DNA of 53,268 nt from Acidobacteriota bacterium (lineage in GTDB: Bacteria; Acidobacteriota; Thermoanaerobaculia; Multivoradales; J023): the NCBI GenBank assembly GCA_029263315.1, contig JAJCXR010000018.1, positions 1 through 53,268 of the forward strand. The letters are read 5' to 3'. Position 1 is the stretch's first letter. Each line of letters starts with the position of its first letter. The translations under genes and the position numbers were made by a program. The notes beneath the pieces were generated by a model that was not told the DNA's origin, ran no database searches, and saw nothing but the letters and a program-made list of their open reading frames with translations. Below are positions 27,401 through 34,944 of the stretch, in pieces.

Positions 27401-28447
27401 GTGGAAGGCGACGAAAAAAAACTGCGTCAAGTCTTGCTCAACCTGCTCTCCAACGCTGTCAAGTTCACCCCCCAGGGGGGGCAAGTGACCTTGCGTGGAC
27501 GGTGGCTGCACGGAGTCGCTTTTTTCGATGTCGAGGATACGGGGGCCGGCATCGCTCCCGAAGAGCAGCAAAGCCTGTTCAGACCCTTCACTCAAACCGA
27601 GGCGGGCCGCCAGGCGCAGGAGGGCACCGGACTCGGTTTGACCATCAGCCGCGACTTTGTGCGCTTGATGGGCGGCGACATTTCCCTCAGCAGTGAGGTA
27701 GGGGTGGGCTCTCGATTTTCCTTCCACGTCCTGCTGCCGGCCGCCGAGGCCGGGGAGGCGTTGGTCGCCGGGCCGAACCGTTCGATCGCCGCCTTGGCTC
27801 CCGGACAGCCGAAATTCCGCGTCGTCGTGGCGGACGACAAAGAGGAAAATCGTTGGCTTCTGATGGAGTTGCTGAGCTCGGTGGGTTTTGAGGTGCGCGA
27901 GGCGGCGAACGGCGAGCAAGCCTTCGACCTCTGGCGCTCCTGGCGGCCCCACGTCATTTGGACGGACCTGCGAATGCCGGGGCAGAGCGGGCAGGAGCTC
28001 ATCGTTGCCGTACGCCAGGCGGAAGCCGCCGAACCGACCCTGCGACGCACCGTGGTCCTGGTTCTGACGGCCACCGTGCTGGAACGCGATCGCCAGGAGA
28101 TGCTCGATCTCGGCGCCGACGATTTTTTGGTCAAGCCGTTTGCCGAAGAGCAGATCTTCGAGGCGCTTGAAACGCACCTCGGAGCCCGCTTTCTCACCCA
28201 TGAGCTCAGCGCCATGGCGCCGGCCGTCGGCGTCGGTGGGCTCAGCGACCTCCAGATCCAAGAAATACCGACGGCCATCCGCCAGAAGTTGCATGGGGCG
28301 TTGATCATCGGCGACCTGGACCTGGCTGGCGAAATCGTCTCGCAGAGCCACTTGGGCAAGGAGATTCGAGAGCTGTTGGAGCAGAAGCTCGCCAACTATG
28401 ACATCGAGCCCTTGATTGAGCGGCTCGCCGAGGGGCCAACACAATGA
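24413..28447 (+). CDS. Hybrid histidine kinase with two-component-regulator beta-propeller sensor
   Basis: 1344 residues. Signal/anchor helix (about 23-42); Reg_prop propeller repeats (about 45-700; recurring LWVGT-x-x-GL and S-x-x-I/V units), a Y_Y_Y domain (about 720-790; YAHKLEGFDRDWIELG), one membrane helix (about 812-832), a coiled coil, HisKA with His896 in SMSHELRTPLN, HATPase_c (N box NLLSNAVKFTP, DTGAGI, GTGLGL) and a receiver with Asp1185 in WTDLRMPG and the conserved VKPF lysine. The sensor faces the periplasm, like SusR/HTCS proteins that detect oligosaccharides. No DNA-binding output is attached; its stop overlaps the next start (ATGA), so the REC-kinase downstream is the likely partner. 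Confidence 0.9.
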   Translation: MDMLIRPSDGPARPLGHCRRQLALLPWVIFFVLLATAVAAQQREIRFDRIEQGLSQGTVNSILQDSRGLMWFGTQDGLNRFDGYSMEVYKHHPEDKASLPSNHIWSLREDERGDVWIGTEGGPVRWVRRLNRFERLRRGEAADLGVKTRDVWRHGEVVWIADDGQGLSRLDLASGAVQQLRHDAAREGGLASDQVLTFLPQPQAGILWIGTTAGLHRLDLDTERLEHIALDAVAEEGAQRIRDIEEDTQGRLWLATYSGLVRFDPRSDEALRWRADDEAPGALSSDILRALLLDQQGYLWVGTEEGLQVFEPARKPSELTFAHYRAEATDPARLANPRVFSLFQDRGGVLWVGTQSGLHKWHPSRWAFGHYRHDPHNPNSLASNAVTSFSEGPDGNLWIGTLGGGLDRWDREAGVFLHHRPEDRRGLDDRRIMALLHDQRGTLWVGTYRSGLFRLDETTDRFVGFRHDPKDPKSLSANAISVLFEDASRRLWVGTFGGGLNRFDPDTGQAERFQASSEPGRSLSSNNITGLAENADGLWVATTDGLDLLDPRRGNVAHFELEVGRPGRMPIMSLHVDSQGTLWVGTKDAGLARLIEHDPVSGQVDFSFLTESDGLPNGVIYGIYNGAPNQLWVSTNNGLSRIDFDAPGGERFTNYDRSHGLQQNEFNFGAHHQSASGELFFGGFNGFNVFHPEKLPINGQAPPLVLTAIKKLNQPVDLEVPLEDLRQLTLDHRDSMISFEFAALDYAAPEHNRYAHKLEGFDRDWIELGDARLVTYTNLNPGKYTLRVKAANGDGVWNEEGLSLPIHVKPAPWRTWWAYTLYLLVLSGSLLAAVRMRIEGLKRNERRLESMVEQRTTELESAVKRLEISEQGAQRARQEAEEANRAKSIFLSSMSHELRTPLNAVIGFSQLLRRERGLRESHRKHLNIILRSGEHLLGLINDVLSLSKIEAGESTLNPLPFNIRRTISGVIGMIQIRAERAGVQLAVSPWKDFPEVVEGDEKKLRQVLLNLLSNAVKFTPQGGQVTLRGRWLHGVAFFDVEDTGAGIAPEEQQSLFRPFTQTEAGRQAQEGTGLGLTISRDFVRLMGGDISLSSEVGVGSRFSFHVLLPAAEAGEALVAGPNRSIAALAPGQPKFRVVVADDKEENRWLLMELLSSVGFEVREAANGEQAFDLWRSWRPHVIWTDLRMPGQSGQELIVAVRQAEAAEPTLRRTVVLVLTATVLERDRQEMLDLGADDFLVKPFAEEQIFEALETHLGARFLTHELSAMAPAVGVGGLSDLQIQEIPTAIRQKLHGALIIGDLDLAGEIVSQSHLGKEIRELLEQKLANYDIEPLIERLAEGPTQ

Positions 28448-30078
28448 CCGGTCATTTCCTCGCCGCGGCCGAGGGGGAGGGCACCTTCGGCGACATCCTG
28501 GCGGTCGACGACCTGCCCAACAACCTCGACCTGTTGCGCTCCATTCTGAGCCGCGCCGGCTACCGCGTGCGCACCGCCAACAACGGGCCGCTGGCCCTGC
28601 GCATCGTTGAACGAAAAGTACCGGATCTGGTGCTGCTCGATATCAACATGCCGGAGATGGACGGCTTTGAGGTCTGTCGCCGCCTCAAGGAGATGCCCGA
28701 TGGGGCCTCCCTGCCGGTGATTTTCATCAGTGCCCTCGACGGCGTTCTCGATAAAGTCCGGGGCTTCAAAGCCGGTGGGGTCGACTACGTCGTCAAGCCA
28801 TTTCAAGCGGAAGAAGTTTTGATGCGGGTCCAGACTCATCTGGAGATTCACCGGTTGCGCAAGCAACTCGAAGAACGTAACCGGGAGCTCGAGCGCAAGC
28901 AAAAAGAAATCCTCAAATCGCAGCGCAAGGTCGAGATGGTGTTCACCGCCCTGGCGGACGTCCTGCCGGGCACGGTGCTCGACGGCAAGTACTCCATCGG
29001 TCGGAAAATCGGTGCCGGTGGCTACGGCGCGGTCTACGAAGGTGAGCATGTACACCTCGGCCGCCGGGTCGCTATCAAGATCCTGCAACCGGTCTCTCGA
29101 AGCATCACCCCTAACGCTTTTGAGCGCTTTCGGCTCGAGGGCATTTCCGCTTGCCGTATTCGCCACCACAACGCCGTCGAGGTGCTCGATTCCGGGGTCT
29201 CGGACCGCGGCATCGCCTATCTGATCATGGAGCTGCTCGAAGGTTTCACCGTGCGTCAGTTGCTCGACGGGTCGCCGACCGTGCCGCTACACCGTGCGGC
29301 GAGCATCGTGGCGCCGGTCGCTTCGGTGTTGGCCCAAGCGTCCAGCATGGGTCTGGTGCATCGCGATATCAAACCGGAGAACATCTTCCTCCACCGCCAG
29401 CCCGGCAGCGCCCAGGAGGTGGTCAAGCTGGTGGATTTCGGCATCGCCAAGATGCTCGACGAAGGGCAGGCCCAAGGGGCCGAAGGCGAGGCCGATAAGA
29501 CCGGTGGCAGTGCCATCAAGACCACCGGTCTGATCGGCACGCCCTTTTACATCGCCCCCGAGAGGTTGCTCGACGGTCAAGACAGCATCAAGAGCGACCT
29601 TTACAGCCTTGGCGTGACCTTCTACGAGATGGTCTCCGGCAGGCGTCCCTTCGAAGACCTCAAGGATGGTTTGCGAATCTTGGTGAAGATTTGTCAGAGC
29701 GAGCCCCAAGAGCTGTTGCAGGTGGCACCGCATCTGCCGCCTTGGGTGTCGCATTTCACCATGCGCATGCTCGACAAGGAGCCGGAGAATCGTCCGACCG
29801 TCCGCGAGGTCCAGGCCTTCTTCGAAAACCTCTCGTCCGCCGGCGGCGCATCTGGCGAGCTGGAGGGTGCGACCGTGCCGGCACCCCAATTGGGGCTCAC
29901 GACGGTACCCCTCGAGGTCTACCCTGGAGTTGCCGTCTCACCCGGAGTCGGGGCCGAGGGATCCATGGAGACGGTCACCGATCTCCATTCCTACGATTCC
30001 CGCGATTCCCGCGATTCCCGCGATTCGAAGACCCTACCCTTTGAAAACAAATCCGCAGTCGATAAACCGACGTTGTAG
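28444..30078 (+). CDS. Receiver domain-Ser/Thr protein kinase fusion
   Basis: 544 residues. The N-terminal receiver (about 16-135) has the acid pair in AVDDLP, phosphoacceptor Asp66 in LLDINMPEMDGFE and a VKPF lysine. A coiled coil (about 138-168) leads to a PknB-type kinase domain (about 180-455): GAGGYGAVYEG, VAIKIL, HRDIKPEN, VDFGIAK with the DFG motif, and GTPFYIAPE. The C-terminal tail is disordered, ending in a Ser-Arg-Asp repeat. All catalytic residues are present. Start and stop overlap (ATGA) with the hybrid kinase gene, so phosphotransfer from that kinase probably switches Ser/Thr phosphorylation of unknown cytosolic targets. Confidence 0.9.
   Translation: MTGHFLAAAEGEGTFGDILAVDDLPNNLDLLRSILSRAGYRVRTANNGPLALRIVERKVPDLVLLDINMPEMDGFEVCRRLKEMPDGASLPVIFISALDGVLDKVRGFKAGGVDYVVKPFQAEEVLMRVQTHLEIHRLRKQLEERNRELERKQKEILKSQRKVEMVFTALADVLPGTVLDGKYSIGRKIGAGGYGAVYEGEHVHLGRRVAIKILQPVSRSITPNAFERFRLEGISACRIRHHNAVEVLDSGVSDRGIAYLIMELLEGFTVRQLLDGSPTVPLHRAASIVAPVASVLAQASSMGLVHRDIKPENIFLHRQPGSAQEVVKLVDFGIAKMLDEGQAQGAEGEADKTGGSAIKTTGLIGTPFYIAPERLLDGQDSIKSDLYSLGVTFYEMVSGRRPFEDLKDGLRILVKICQSEPQELLQVAPHLPPWVSHFTMRMLDKEPENRPTVREVQAFFENLSSAGGASGELEGATVPAPQLGLTTVPLEVYPGVAVSPGVGAEGSMETVTDLHSYDSRDSRDSRDSKTLPFENKSAVDKPTL
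29995..30027. repeat. Tandem repeat, 9 bp x 3.5, coding (REC-kinase tail)
   Basis: GATTCCCGC repeated, encoding the tripeptide D-S-R near the C-terminus. Confidence 0.85.
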
Positions 30079-30383
30079 GAATTGCCGAAGGCCTTGTAGA
30101 AAAAAGCTCGGCACCGTCTTCTGCTCCTGCTTCTGGCACTGTCCTTCTGGGGGCAGCCACGGCGGGTCCTCTCCATAATCCAAGCAACTTCGAAGGCCGC
30201 GTTCCCAGGGGACGTGGTAGACGGGTTGACCTTTTTTGGGGGCCCGTTGAGGGACCCCTTGAAGCATTCCGGTGGTGGAAACCTCGCCAGGTCGAAATCT
30301 GGCATTGCATTTGCTTATTCTAATGGGTGATGCATTTTTCTACCGCCCATTCCCTTACCGACGTATGCTCCAAGGAGGACCCC
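30079..30383. other. Intergenic region upstream of the subtilase gene
   Basis: About 305 bases. A GGGGGCCC-GTTGA-GGGACCCC hairpin lies at 30238-30258, without a U-run on the side where it would terminate transcription. An AT-rich patch (TTGCATTTGC ... TTCTAATG, 30304-30322) may hold the protease promoter. No gene is supported. Confidence 0.4.
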
Positions 30384-32069
30384 ATGCTCGTCCACCGAAC
30401 GCTCTTCCGGCATCCACGAACCCGTCAGGCTCCAGCGCGTCTGCCGCAGCTCTGGACACTGTTGGTGGTGCTCTTCGCAGTGTTGACCCTGCCAGCCTAC
30501 GCTGAGCCGCAGGCGTCAAGCTCACAGGCTGGGGAGGAAGAGACTGTCTCCTATTTGATCCAAGGGGATGATCTCGAGTCGGTGGTCGAAGCTGTGGAAA
30601 CCGTGGGGGGCGAGATTACCCATCGCCTTGGCATCATTTCGGCCGTCGCGGCGAACCTGACAGCGAAGCAGAAAGCTCGGCTCAGCAAAGTCGAAGGGAT
30701 TCGAATCTCTGCCAATGGATCGGTGGAAGTTGCCGGCAACGGCAATGGCAACGGTAATGGCAACGGCAACGGTAATAACGGCAACAACGGTAACAACGGC
30801 AACGGCTCGGAGCCCTCGATTTCGACCGTCTTTCCGGACTTGGTGGGGGCTCGGGAGCTGCACAGTCTGGCCATAGATGGTCGCGGTGTGACTGTCGCCG
30901 TCATCGACTCCGGTGTCTGGCGCACCCCAGAGTTGCTCTTCTCGTCGCAGGAGGATTACCGGCTCTTGCAGCAATACGACGCGGTCAACGATTCCACGGA
31001 CTGGCAGTTCTGGGGCTCGACGGACGACTACGGTCATGGGACCCACATCGCAGGGATCATCGCCGATTCCAGTCGAGATGATGAAGGAAGATACCGCGGC
31101 TTGGCCCCCGGCTCCGACCTGGTGGTCGTCAAGGCCTTCGACGCCCAAGGGCGCGGCACCTACGCCGATGTCATCCGTGGCCTCGATTGGGTGGTCAACC
31201 AAAAAACCGACTACGGAATCCGCATCATCAACCTCTCTTTCAGCGCCGAAGCCCGCTCCTACTACTGGCAAGACCCCTTGAACCAAGCCGTGATGGCCGC
31301 CTGGCAGGCCGGTCTCGTGGTCGTCGCTTCGGCCGGTAACAATGGCCCCGACCCGATGACCATCGGCGTGCCCGGCAACAACCCATACATCATTACGGTC
31401 GGTGCCATGTCCGACAACTGGACTCCCGATCAACTGGCCGATGACCGGCTGACCTCCTTCTCGGCGGCCGGACCGACGGTCGAGGCCTTCATCAAACCCG
31501 ACGTGGTCGCCCCCGGTGGCCGTCTTCAGGCCCTGATGCACGACGACGCCTTCATCGCCGACACCTTCCCCGAGTGGTACTCCGACGATCGTTATCTTCA
31601 GCTCTCCGGCACCTCGCAAGCCGCCGCTGTCACCAGTGGTGTGGTCGCTCTGCTCCTGCAATCCGAGCCCCAGCTGACACCCGACGAAGTTAAATGTCGC
31701 TTGATGTCGACCGCCCGTCCCGCCCTCGACGCCCAAGGCCTGCCCCTCTACAGCGTCTTCCAGCAAGGCGCCGGTCTGGTACACGCCGGTGACGCTTACT
31801 CCGGTCTGGACAACAACTGTGCCAACAACGGTCTCGACATCACCAAAGACCTCTCCGGTGAGGCCCACTACTCGGGGCCGGTACGCCGCGCCGAGGACGG
31901 CACCTACTTCCTTCCCGGTGTCAGCGCAGAGGGTTCAGCCTGGACCGGTGCCTTCCTGTGGAGCGAGGCCTTTCTGTGGAGCGAAGCCTTCCTGTGGAGC
32001 GAGGCGTTCTTGTGGAGCGAAGGTCTGGTGGAGACGGTCAGCGCTACGACGCTCGTTCCCCATGAATAA
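30384..32069 (+). CDS. Subtilisin-like (S8) serine protease, secreted
   Basis: 561 residues. Signal peptide (about 22-40, ending A-Y-A), an I9-like propeptide (about 53-115), an Asn-Gly linker (118-141), then the S8 catalytic domain (about 165-480). Catalytic residues: Asp175 in VAVIDSGV, His218 in GHGTHIAG, the oxyanion Asn in ASAGNNG (about 319) and Ser411 in LSGTSQAAA. After the catalytic domain, four tandem copies of A-F-L-W-S-E form the tail. ATG 30384 was chosen because AAGGAGG ends 5 bases upstream; an open frame to 30327 lacks one. It is probably self-processed outside the cell. The gene is convergent with the glycoside hydrolase-ankyrin gene. Confidence 0.92.
   Translation: MLVHRTLFRHPRTRQAPARLPQLWTLLVVLFAVLTLPAYAEPQASSSQAGEEETVSYLIQGDDLESVVEAVETVGGEITHRLGIISAVAANLTAKQKARLSKVEGIRISANGSVEVAGNGNGNGNGNGNGNNGNNGNNGNGSEPSISTVFPDLVGARELHSLAIDGRGVTVAVIDSGVWRTPELLFSSQEDYRLLQQYDAVNDSTDWQFWGSTDDYGHGTHIAGIIADSSRDDEGRYRGLAPGSDLVVVKAFDAQGRGTYADVIRGLDWVVNQKTDYGIRIINLSFSAEARSYYWQDPLNQAVMAAWQAGLVVVASAGNNGPDPMTIGVPGNNPYIITVGAMSDNWTPDQLADDRLTSFSAAGPTVEAFIKPDVVAPGGRLQALMHDDAFIADTFPEWYSDDRYLQLSGTSQAAAVTSGVVALLLQSEPQLTPDEVKCRLMSTARPALDAQGLPLYSVFQQGAGLVHAGDAYSGLDNNCANNGLDITKDLSGEAHYSGPVRRAEDGTYFLPGVSAEGSAWTGAFLWSEAFLWSEAFLWSEAFLWSEGLVETVSATTLVPHE
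30735..30803. repeat. Asn-Gly coding microrepeat (6 bp and 9 bp)
   Basis: GGCAAC/GGTAAT hexamers, then GGCAACAAC-type nonamers, encode (G-N)n and (G-N-N)n between the propeptide and the catalytic domain of the subtilase. This makes a flexible linker. Confidence 0.9.
31950..32021. repeat. Tandem repeat, 18 bp x 4, coding (subtilase tail)
   Basis: GCCTTCCTGTGGAGCGAG-type units encode A-F-L-W-S-E four times. Most differences are synonymous (TTC/TTT, CTG/TTG, GAG/GAA), so the peptide appears conserved while the DNA drifts. Confidence 0.92.
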
Positions 32070-32085
32070 AATGGTTTCCCACTCA

Positions 32086-32127
32086 GCTGACGGAGCTCTG
32101 TTGACGGAGCTCGGTTGACGGAGCTCT
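32086..32127. repeat. Minisatellite, 14 bp x 3, intergenic
   Basis: G(C/T)TGACGGAGCTC(T/G) units between the convergent subtilase and glycoside hydrolase genes. The GAGCTC core is palindromic. Confidence 0.88.
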
Positions 32128-32158
32128 TTCGCCAAAGGCCAGGTCGACGGCCGTCGCG

Positions 32159-34774
32159 CTAATCGAGACTCGAGCTTGCCGCCATAGCGCCCCGCAACAA
32201 CTCGGCGGCCCGCCGTCTCGCGGAACGTACGGCGAGATCGAGGGGGGTGTCGCCGTCATTGTTGCGGCGGCTGACCTCGGCCCCTGCCGCCAGCAATAAC
32301 CGAATATTCTCCACATAACCCCAGCCGGCGGCATGGTGCAGGGCGGTATTGCCGTCCCCATCGGCGAGATCGATGTCGACGTCGTGCTGCACAAAGTGTT
32401 GCAACAGTTGCGGCTCGTAGCTGCCACCCGCCAAGTGCAGGACGGAGGTGCCCTGCTTGTTGCGATGCTCGATGGAAGCGCCGTGGGCTAGGAGCAGCGC
32501 CACGGCCTCCGGTTGGCCGTTGCGGGTGGCGAAGGCCAAAGGCGTCCAGCCTTCGTCGTCCTGCGGATCGACGTTTGAAAAATGCTCGAGCAGGGTTTCG
32601 AGGATGGCGAGGTTTCCGCCATGGGCCGCCAAATGCAGCAGGCTCTGGCCGTAAACATTGATTTCATGGGCCGTTGGGGGTGCAAAAAGTAGATGGAAGA
32701 CTTCATCGCGACCGTGGATGGCGGCTTCGGCCACCGGGCGATTCTTTTCACTATTCGGGCTGCCCTTGGAATCCCCGGCCAACAGCTTCATGACCTCCAG
32801 GTCGCCCCGCCGGGCCCCCAGATGGAGGGGCGTCAGCCCGGCGTGGTCGGGGCTATCGACCTCGCCGCCGGCCCGCATCAAGGCGGCGACCATGGTCACC
32901 GAGGCTTGGTCCGCCGCCAAGTGCAGGGCGCTGTGGCCCAGCCCGTTGCGGGCCTGGATCAAGTCGCCGCGGCGTTCCAGAAGCTGCTGCGCCAACGCCG
33001 TGTTATCGAGTCGAGCGCATTTCATCAGGGGTGTTTCGCCGCGATGGTCGAGCCAAGTGTCCCCGTCGGTGGGCCGCAGCTCTGAAGGCCGCAGCTCTGG
33101 GGGCCGCAGCTCTAGAGGCAGTAGCAGGGCCACGAAGTCCGCATCGTCCTGATAACAAGCCCAATGGAGCGGTAGGAAACCGGCCGCGTCCCGCTGGTCG
33201 CGTCGGGCGCCCTTGGCGAGCAGATGACGCACCAGGTCGCCGCGCCCCAGGCCGACGGCAAGGTGTAGCAGCGGTGTGCGACCGTCGCTTGGGGGCTCGG
33301 CGTCAACGGGGGGCAGCCGGGTCAACGCCGCCAGATCGTCGCGCAGGATGGCGTCGACGGCTTGCCGGTAGGCATCGTTATCGAGGTGGAAGGGGCTCAA
33401 GGGCCGAATACCTTTGGCGAACCGCTTCAAGGCCGGCAACGACGGATCGCCGCCGCGGCTTCCCAAGTACAACATGAAGGGCTCGAAGCGTTGCAGATCG
33501 ATGACCGACGACAGCTTCCAATAAAGGATACCGGCCAGGCCGCTATCGCCCTCCGTCCACATCTGGTGCAGGGCCTGCAGCGCCAAGGCCCGTTCGGCCG
33601 GCTCGAGGGGTTGCGCAGCCCAGAAGAAGGCCCGGTCCCGGTCCACCTCGCCCTCCGGGTCCCACAGGGGGATGAAACCCTTCGAGCTCCACGGGGCCAC
33701 GGTCACCCCCCGCCGACGGGTGTAACCGAGCTCGGTGAAGAGCACCTCTTGGGGCAGGTCGTGGGCCGACTTGAAGGCCTGGATGTCGTTGAAGATTTGC
33801 CGCCATGCCTCAGTCAGCCCGCCTTCGCTGAGGGGCGTCTCGAGGGTGGCGCGCAGGGGGAAATAGGCGTTGATGCCGATGAGATCGAGGCTGTCCCAGA
33901 AGGAGACTTCATGGAAGTTGTCGAAGTTGGCCGCCAGGGTAAGGCGGCCGGAGTACACCTGCCGCACCCGGCGAATCAGCTGACGCCACTGGGCGTCCAA
34001 GAGCTGGCGCCGCCGATTCATCGCCGCTACCGCATCGTCAGCTCCGTCGAAGGTGTAAACGGTGGCCCAGTTTCGCTCAGCGGCGTTGCGTTGCCGCAGG
34101 AAGTCGTCGAGGGATAGGAAGTCACCGGCCCCCATGCCGACGCGTATGTCCTCGCTGAACAGGTGCTCCGAGCGGCCTACCAAGTTGCGCAGCCGCTCCT
34201 GGCTAGCATCGTCCAGATAGTAGGCGGGCAGGTGGGGGATCTCTTTCACCGGCAAGGTGGCGGTCAAAGAATTCATCTCGCTGGCGATGCCGAGCACCGC
34301 AATCCCTTCCTGTTCGGCGATACGGGCCCATTTGAGAACCAGCTCGCCGTAGATGCGAAACCAATCCTTGGTCGCCGGCTCGCTTTCCGGGTAGATCAAG
34401 CCATGCCAAAGGAACCGGTTGTCCGGCTCGTTGTGATCCAAGGCGACGCGCAGGATCAACACCACCTGGAGGCCGTTCTGACGGGCTGCCCGGATTTCGT
34501 CGAGCACTGACGGTTGGTCCGTGTCGTACCAGAGCTTGGCCGTGTTCCAGGGGCCCTGATGGGCATAGACCGTCACTTGCACGGCGTTCATGCCCGCCCG
34601 GTGCAACGCCGCCACCCAGCGTTGGTGGTCGGTCTCGTGGGTTTGAATGCCACCGAGCAGGAACGGCGTCGGCTCGCGGCCCGGCGCCGGGGAGGGCGGG
34701 GCTTGGGCGACGGAGCCGGCTGCCGAGAGGAGACAGCAAAGGCTGGCTAGAAGCCGAAGGCGAAGTGGGTTCAT
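32159..34774 (-). CDS. GH113-like glycoside hydrolase fused to ankyrin repeats, secreted
   Basis: 871 residues. Signal peptide (about 1-24), a TIM-barrel glycosidase-like domain (about 35-430) and at least eight ankyrin repeats (about 490-860; GxTPLHLGARRGDLEVMKLL, NTALHHAAGWGYVENIRLLL). The barrel resembles GH113/beta-mannanase-like enzymes: GIASEMNSL with Glu166 as acid/base and FTELGYT with Glu348 as nucleophile, both in place. It probably cleaves a beta-linked glycan outside the cytosol; the ankyrin part would hold a protein partner or stabilise the enzyme. ATG 34774 was chosen because it begins the signal peptide; the frame is open to 34894. A 15-bp repeat interrupts one ankyrin unit. 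Confidence 0.82.
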   Translation of the reverse strand: MNPLRLRLLASLCCLLSAAGSVAQAPPSPAPGREPTPFLLGGIQTHETDHQRWVAALHRAGMNAVQVTVYAHQGPWNTAKLWYDTDQPSVLDEIRAARQNGLQVVLILRVALDHNEPDNRFLWHGLIYPESEPATKDWFRIYGELVLKWARIAEQEGIAVLGIASEMNSLTATLPVKEIPHLPAYYLDDASQERLRNLVGRSEHLFSEDIRVGMGAGDFLSLDDFLRQRNAAERNWATVYTFDGADDAVAAMNRRRQLLDAQWRQLIRRVRQVYSGRLTLAANFDNFHEVSFWDSLDLIGINAYFPLRATLETPLSEGGLTEAWRQIFNDIQAFKSAHDLPQEVLFTELGYTRRRGVTVAPWSSKGFIPLWDPEGEVDRDRAFFWAAQPLEPAERALALQALHQMWTEGDSGLAGILYWKLSSVIDLQRFEPFMLYLGSRGGDPSLPALKRFAKGIRPLSPFHLDNDAYRQAVDAILRDDLAALTRLPPVDAEPPSDGRTPLLHLAVGLGRGDLVRHLLAKGARRDQRDAAGFLPLHWACYQDDADFVALLLPLELRPPELRPSELRPTDGDTWLDHRGETPLMKCARLDNTALAQQLLERRGDLIQARNGLGHSALHLAADQASVTMVAALMRAGGEVDSPDHAGLTPLHLGARRGDLEVMKLLAGDSKGSPNSEKNRPVAEAAIHGRDEVFHLLFAPPTAHEINVYGQSLLHLAAHGGNLAILETLLEHFSNVDPQDDEGWTPLAFATRNGQPEAVALLLAHGASIEHRNKQGTSVLHLAGGSYEPQLLQHFVQHDVDIDLADGDGNTALHHAAGWGYVENIRLLLAAGAEVSRRNNDGDTPLDLAVRSARRRAAELLRGAMAASSSLD
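33072..33116. repeat. Minisatellite, 15 bp x 3, coding (ankyrin region)
   Basis: GGCCGCAGCTCTGAA-like units encode E-L-R-P-(P/S/T) pentapeptides inserted in a loop between two ankyrin repeats. Confidence 0.88.
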
Positions 34775-34876
34775 GCCGTGGAGCAACTCGCTGGGCAGTC
34801 GAAAGTGAATGGTGTGCCGATTTGGACCCTGGCGCGATGATAGTCGGCCTGCGCCGACAGGTCGAGGATCTTCAGG

Positions 34877-34916
34877 ATAGAGAAAACCCGGCACGGAGAC
34901 GGCTCCGTACCGGGTT
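34877..34916 (-). terminator. Intrinsic terminator of the propeller/IPT gene
   Basis: A 14-bp stem (one C-A mismatch) AACCCGGCACGGAG / CTCCGTACCGGGTT with an ACGG loop, followed on the minus strand by TTTTCTCT. It is 28 bases after the stop at 34945. Confidence 0.8.
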
Positions 34917-34944
34917 GAGGCCCTATCCGGTTACTTCGAGCGCC

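Noticed and set aside
24914..28444. Very long open frame antisense to the hybrid histidine kinase
   Set aside because: Its codons mirror a clear kinase gene on the plus strand; high GC keeps antisense frames open. No domain or ribosome site supports it.
30238..30258. Hairpin considered as terminator of the REC-kinase gene
   Set aside because: The T-run lies before, not after, the stem on the plus strand, and the distance from the stop is about 160 bases.
30522..31868. Long open frame antisense to the subtilase
   Set aside because: The plus strand contains all catalytic motifs; the antisense translation is low-complexity Val/Gly/Asp-rich.
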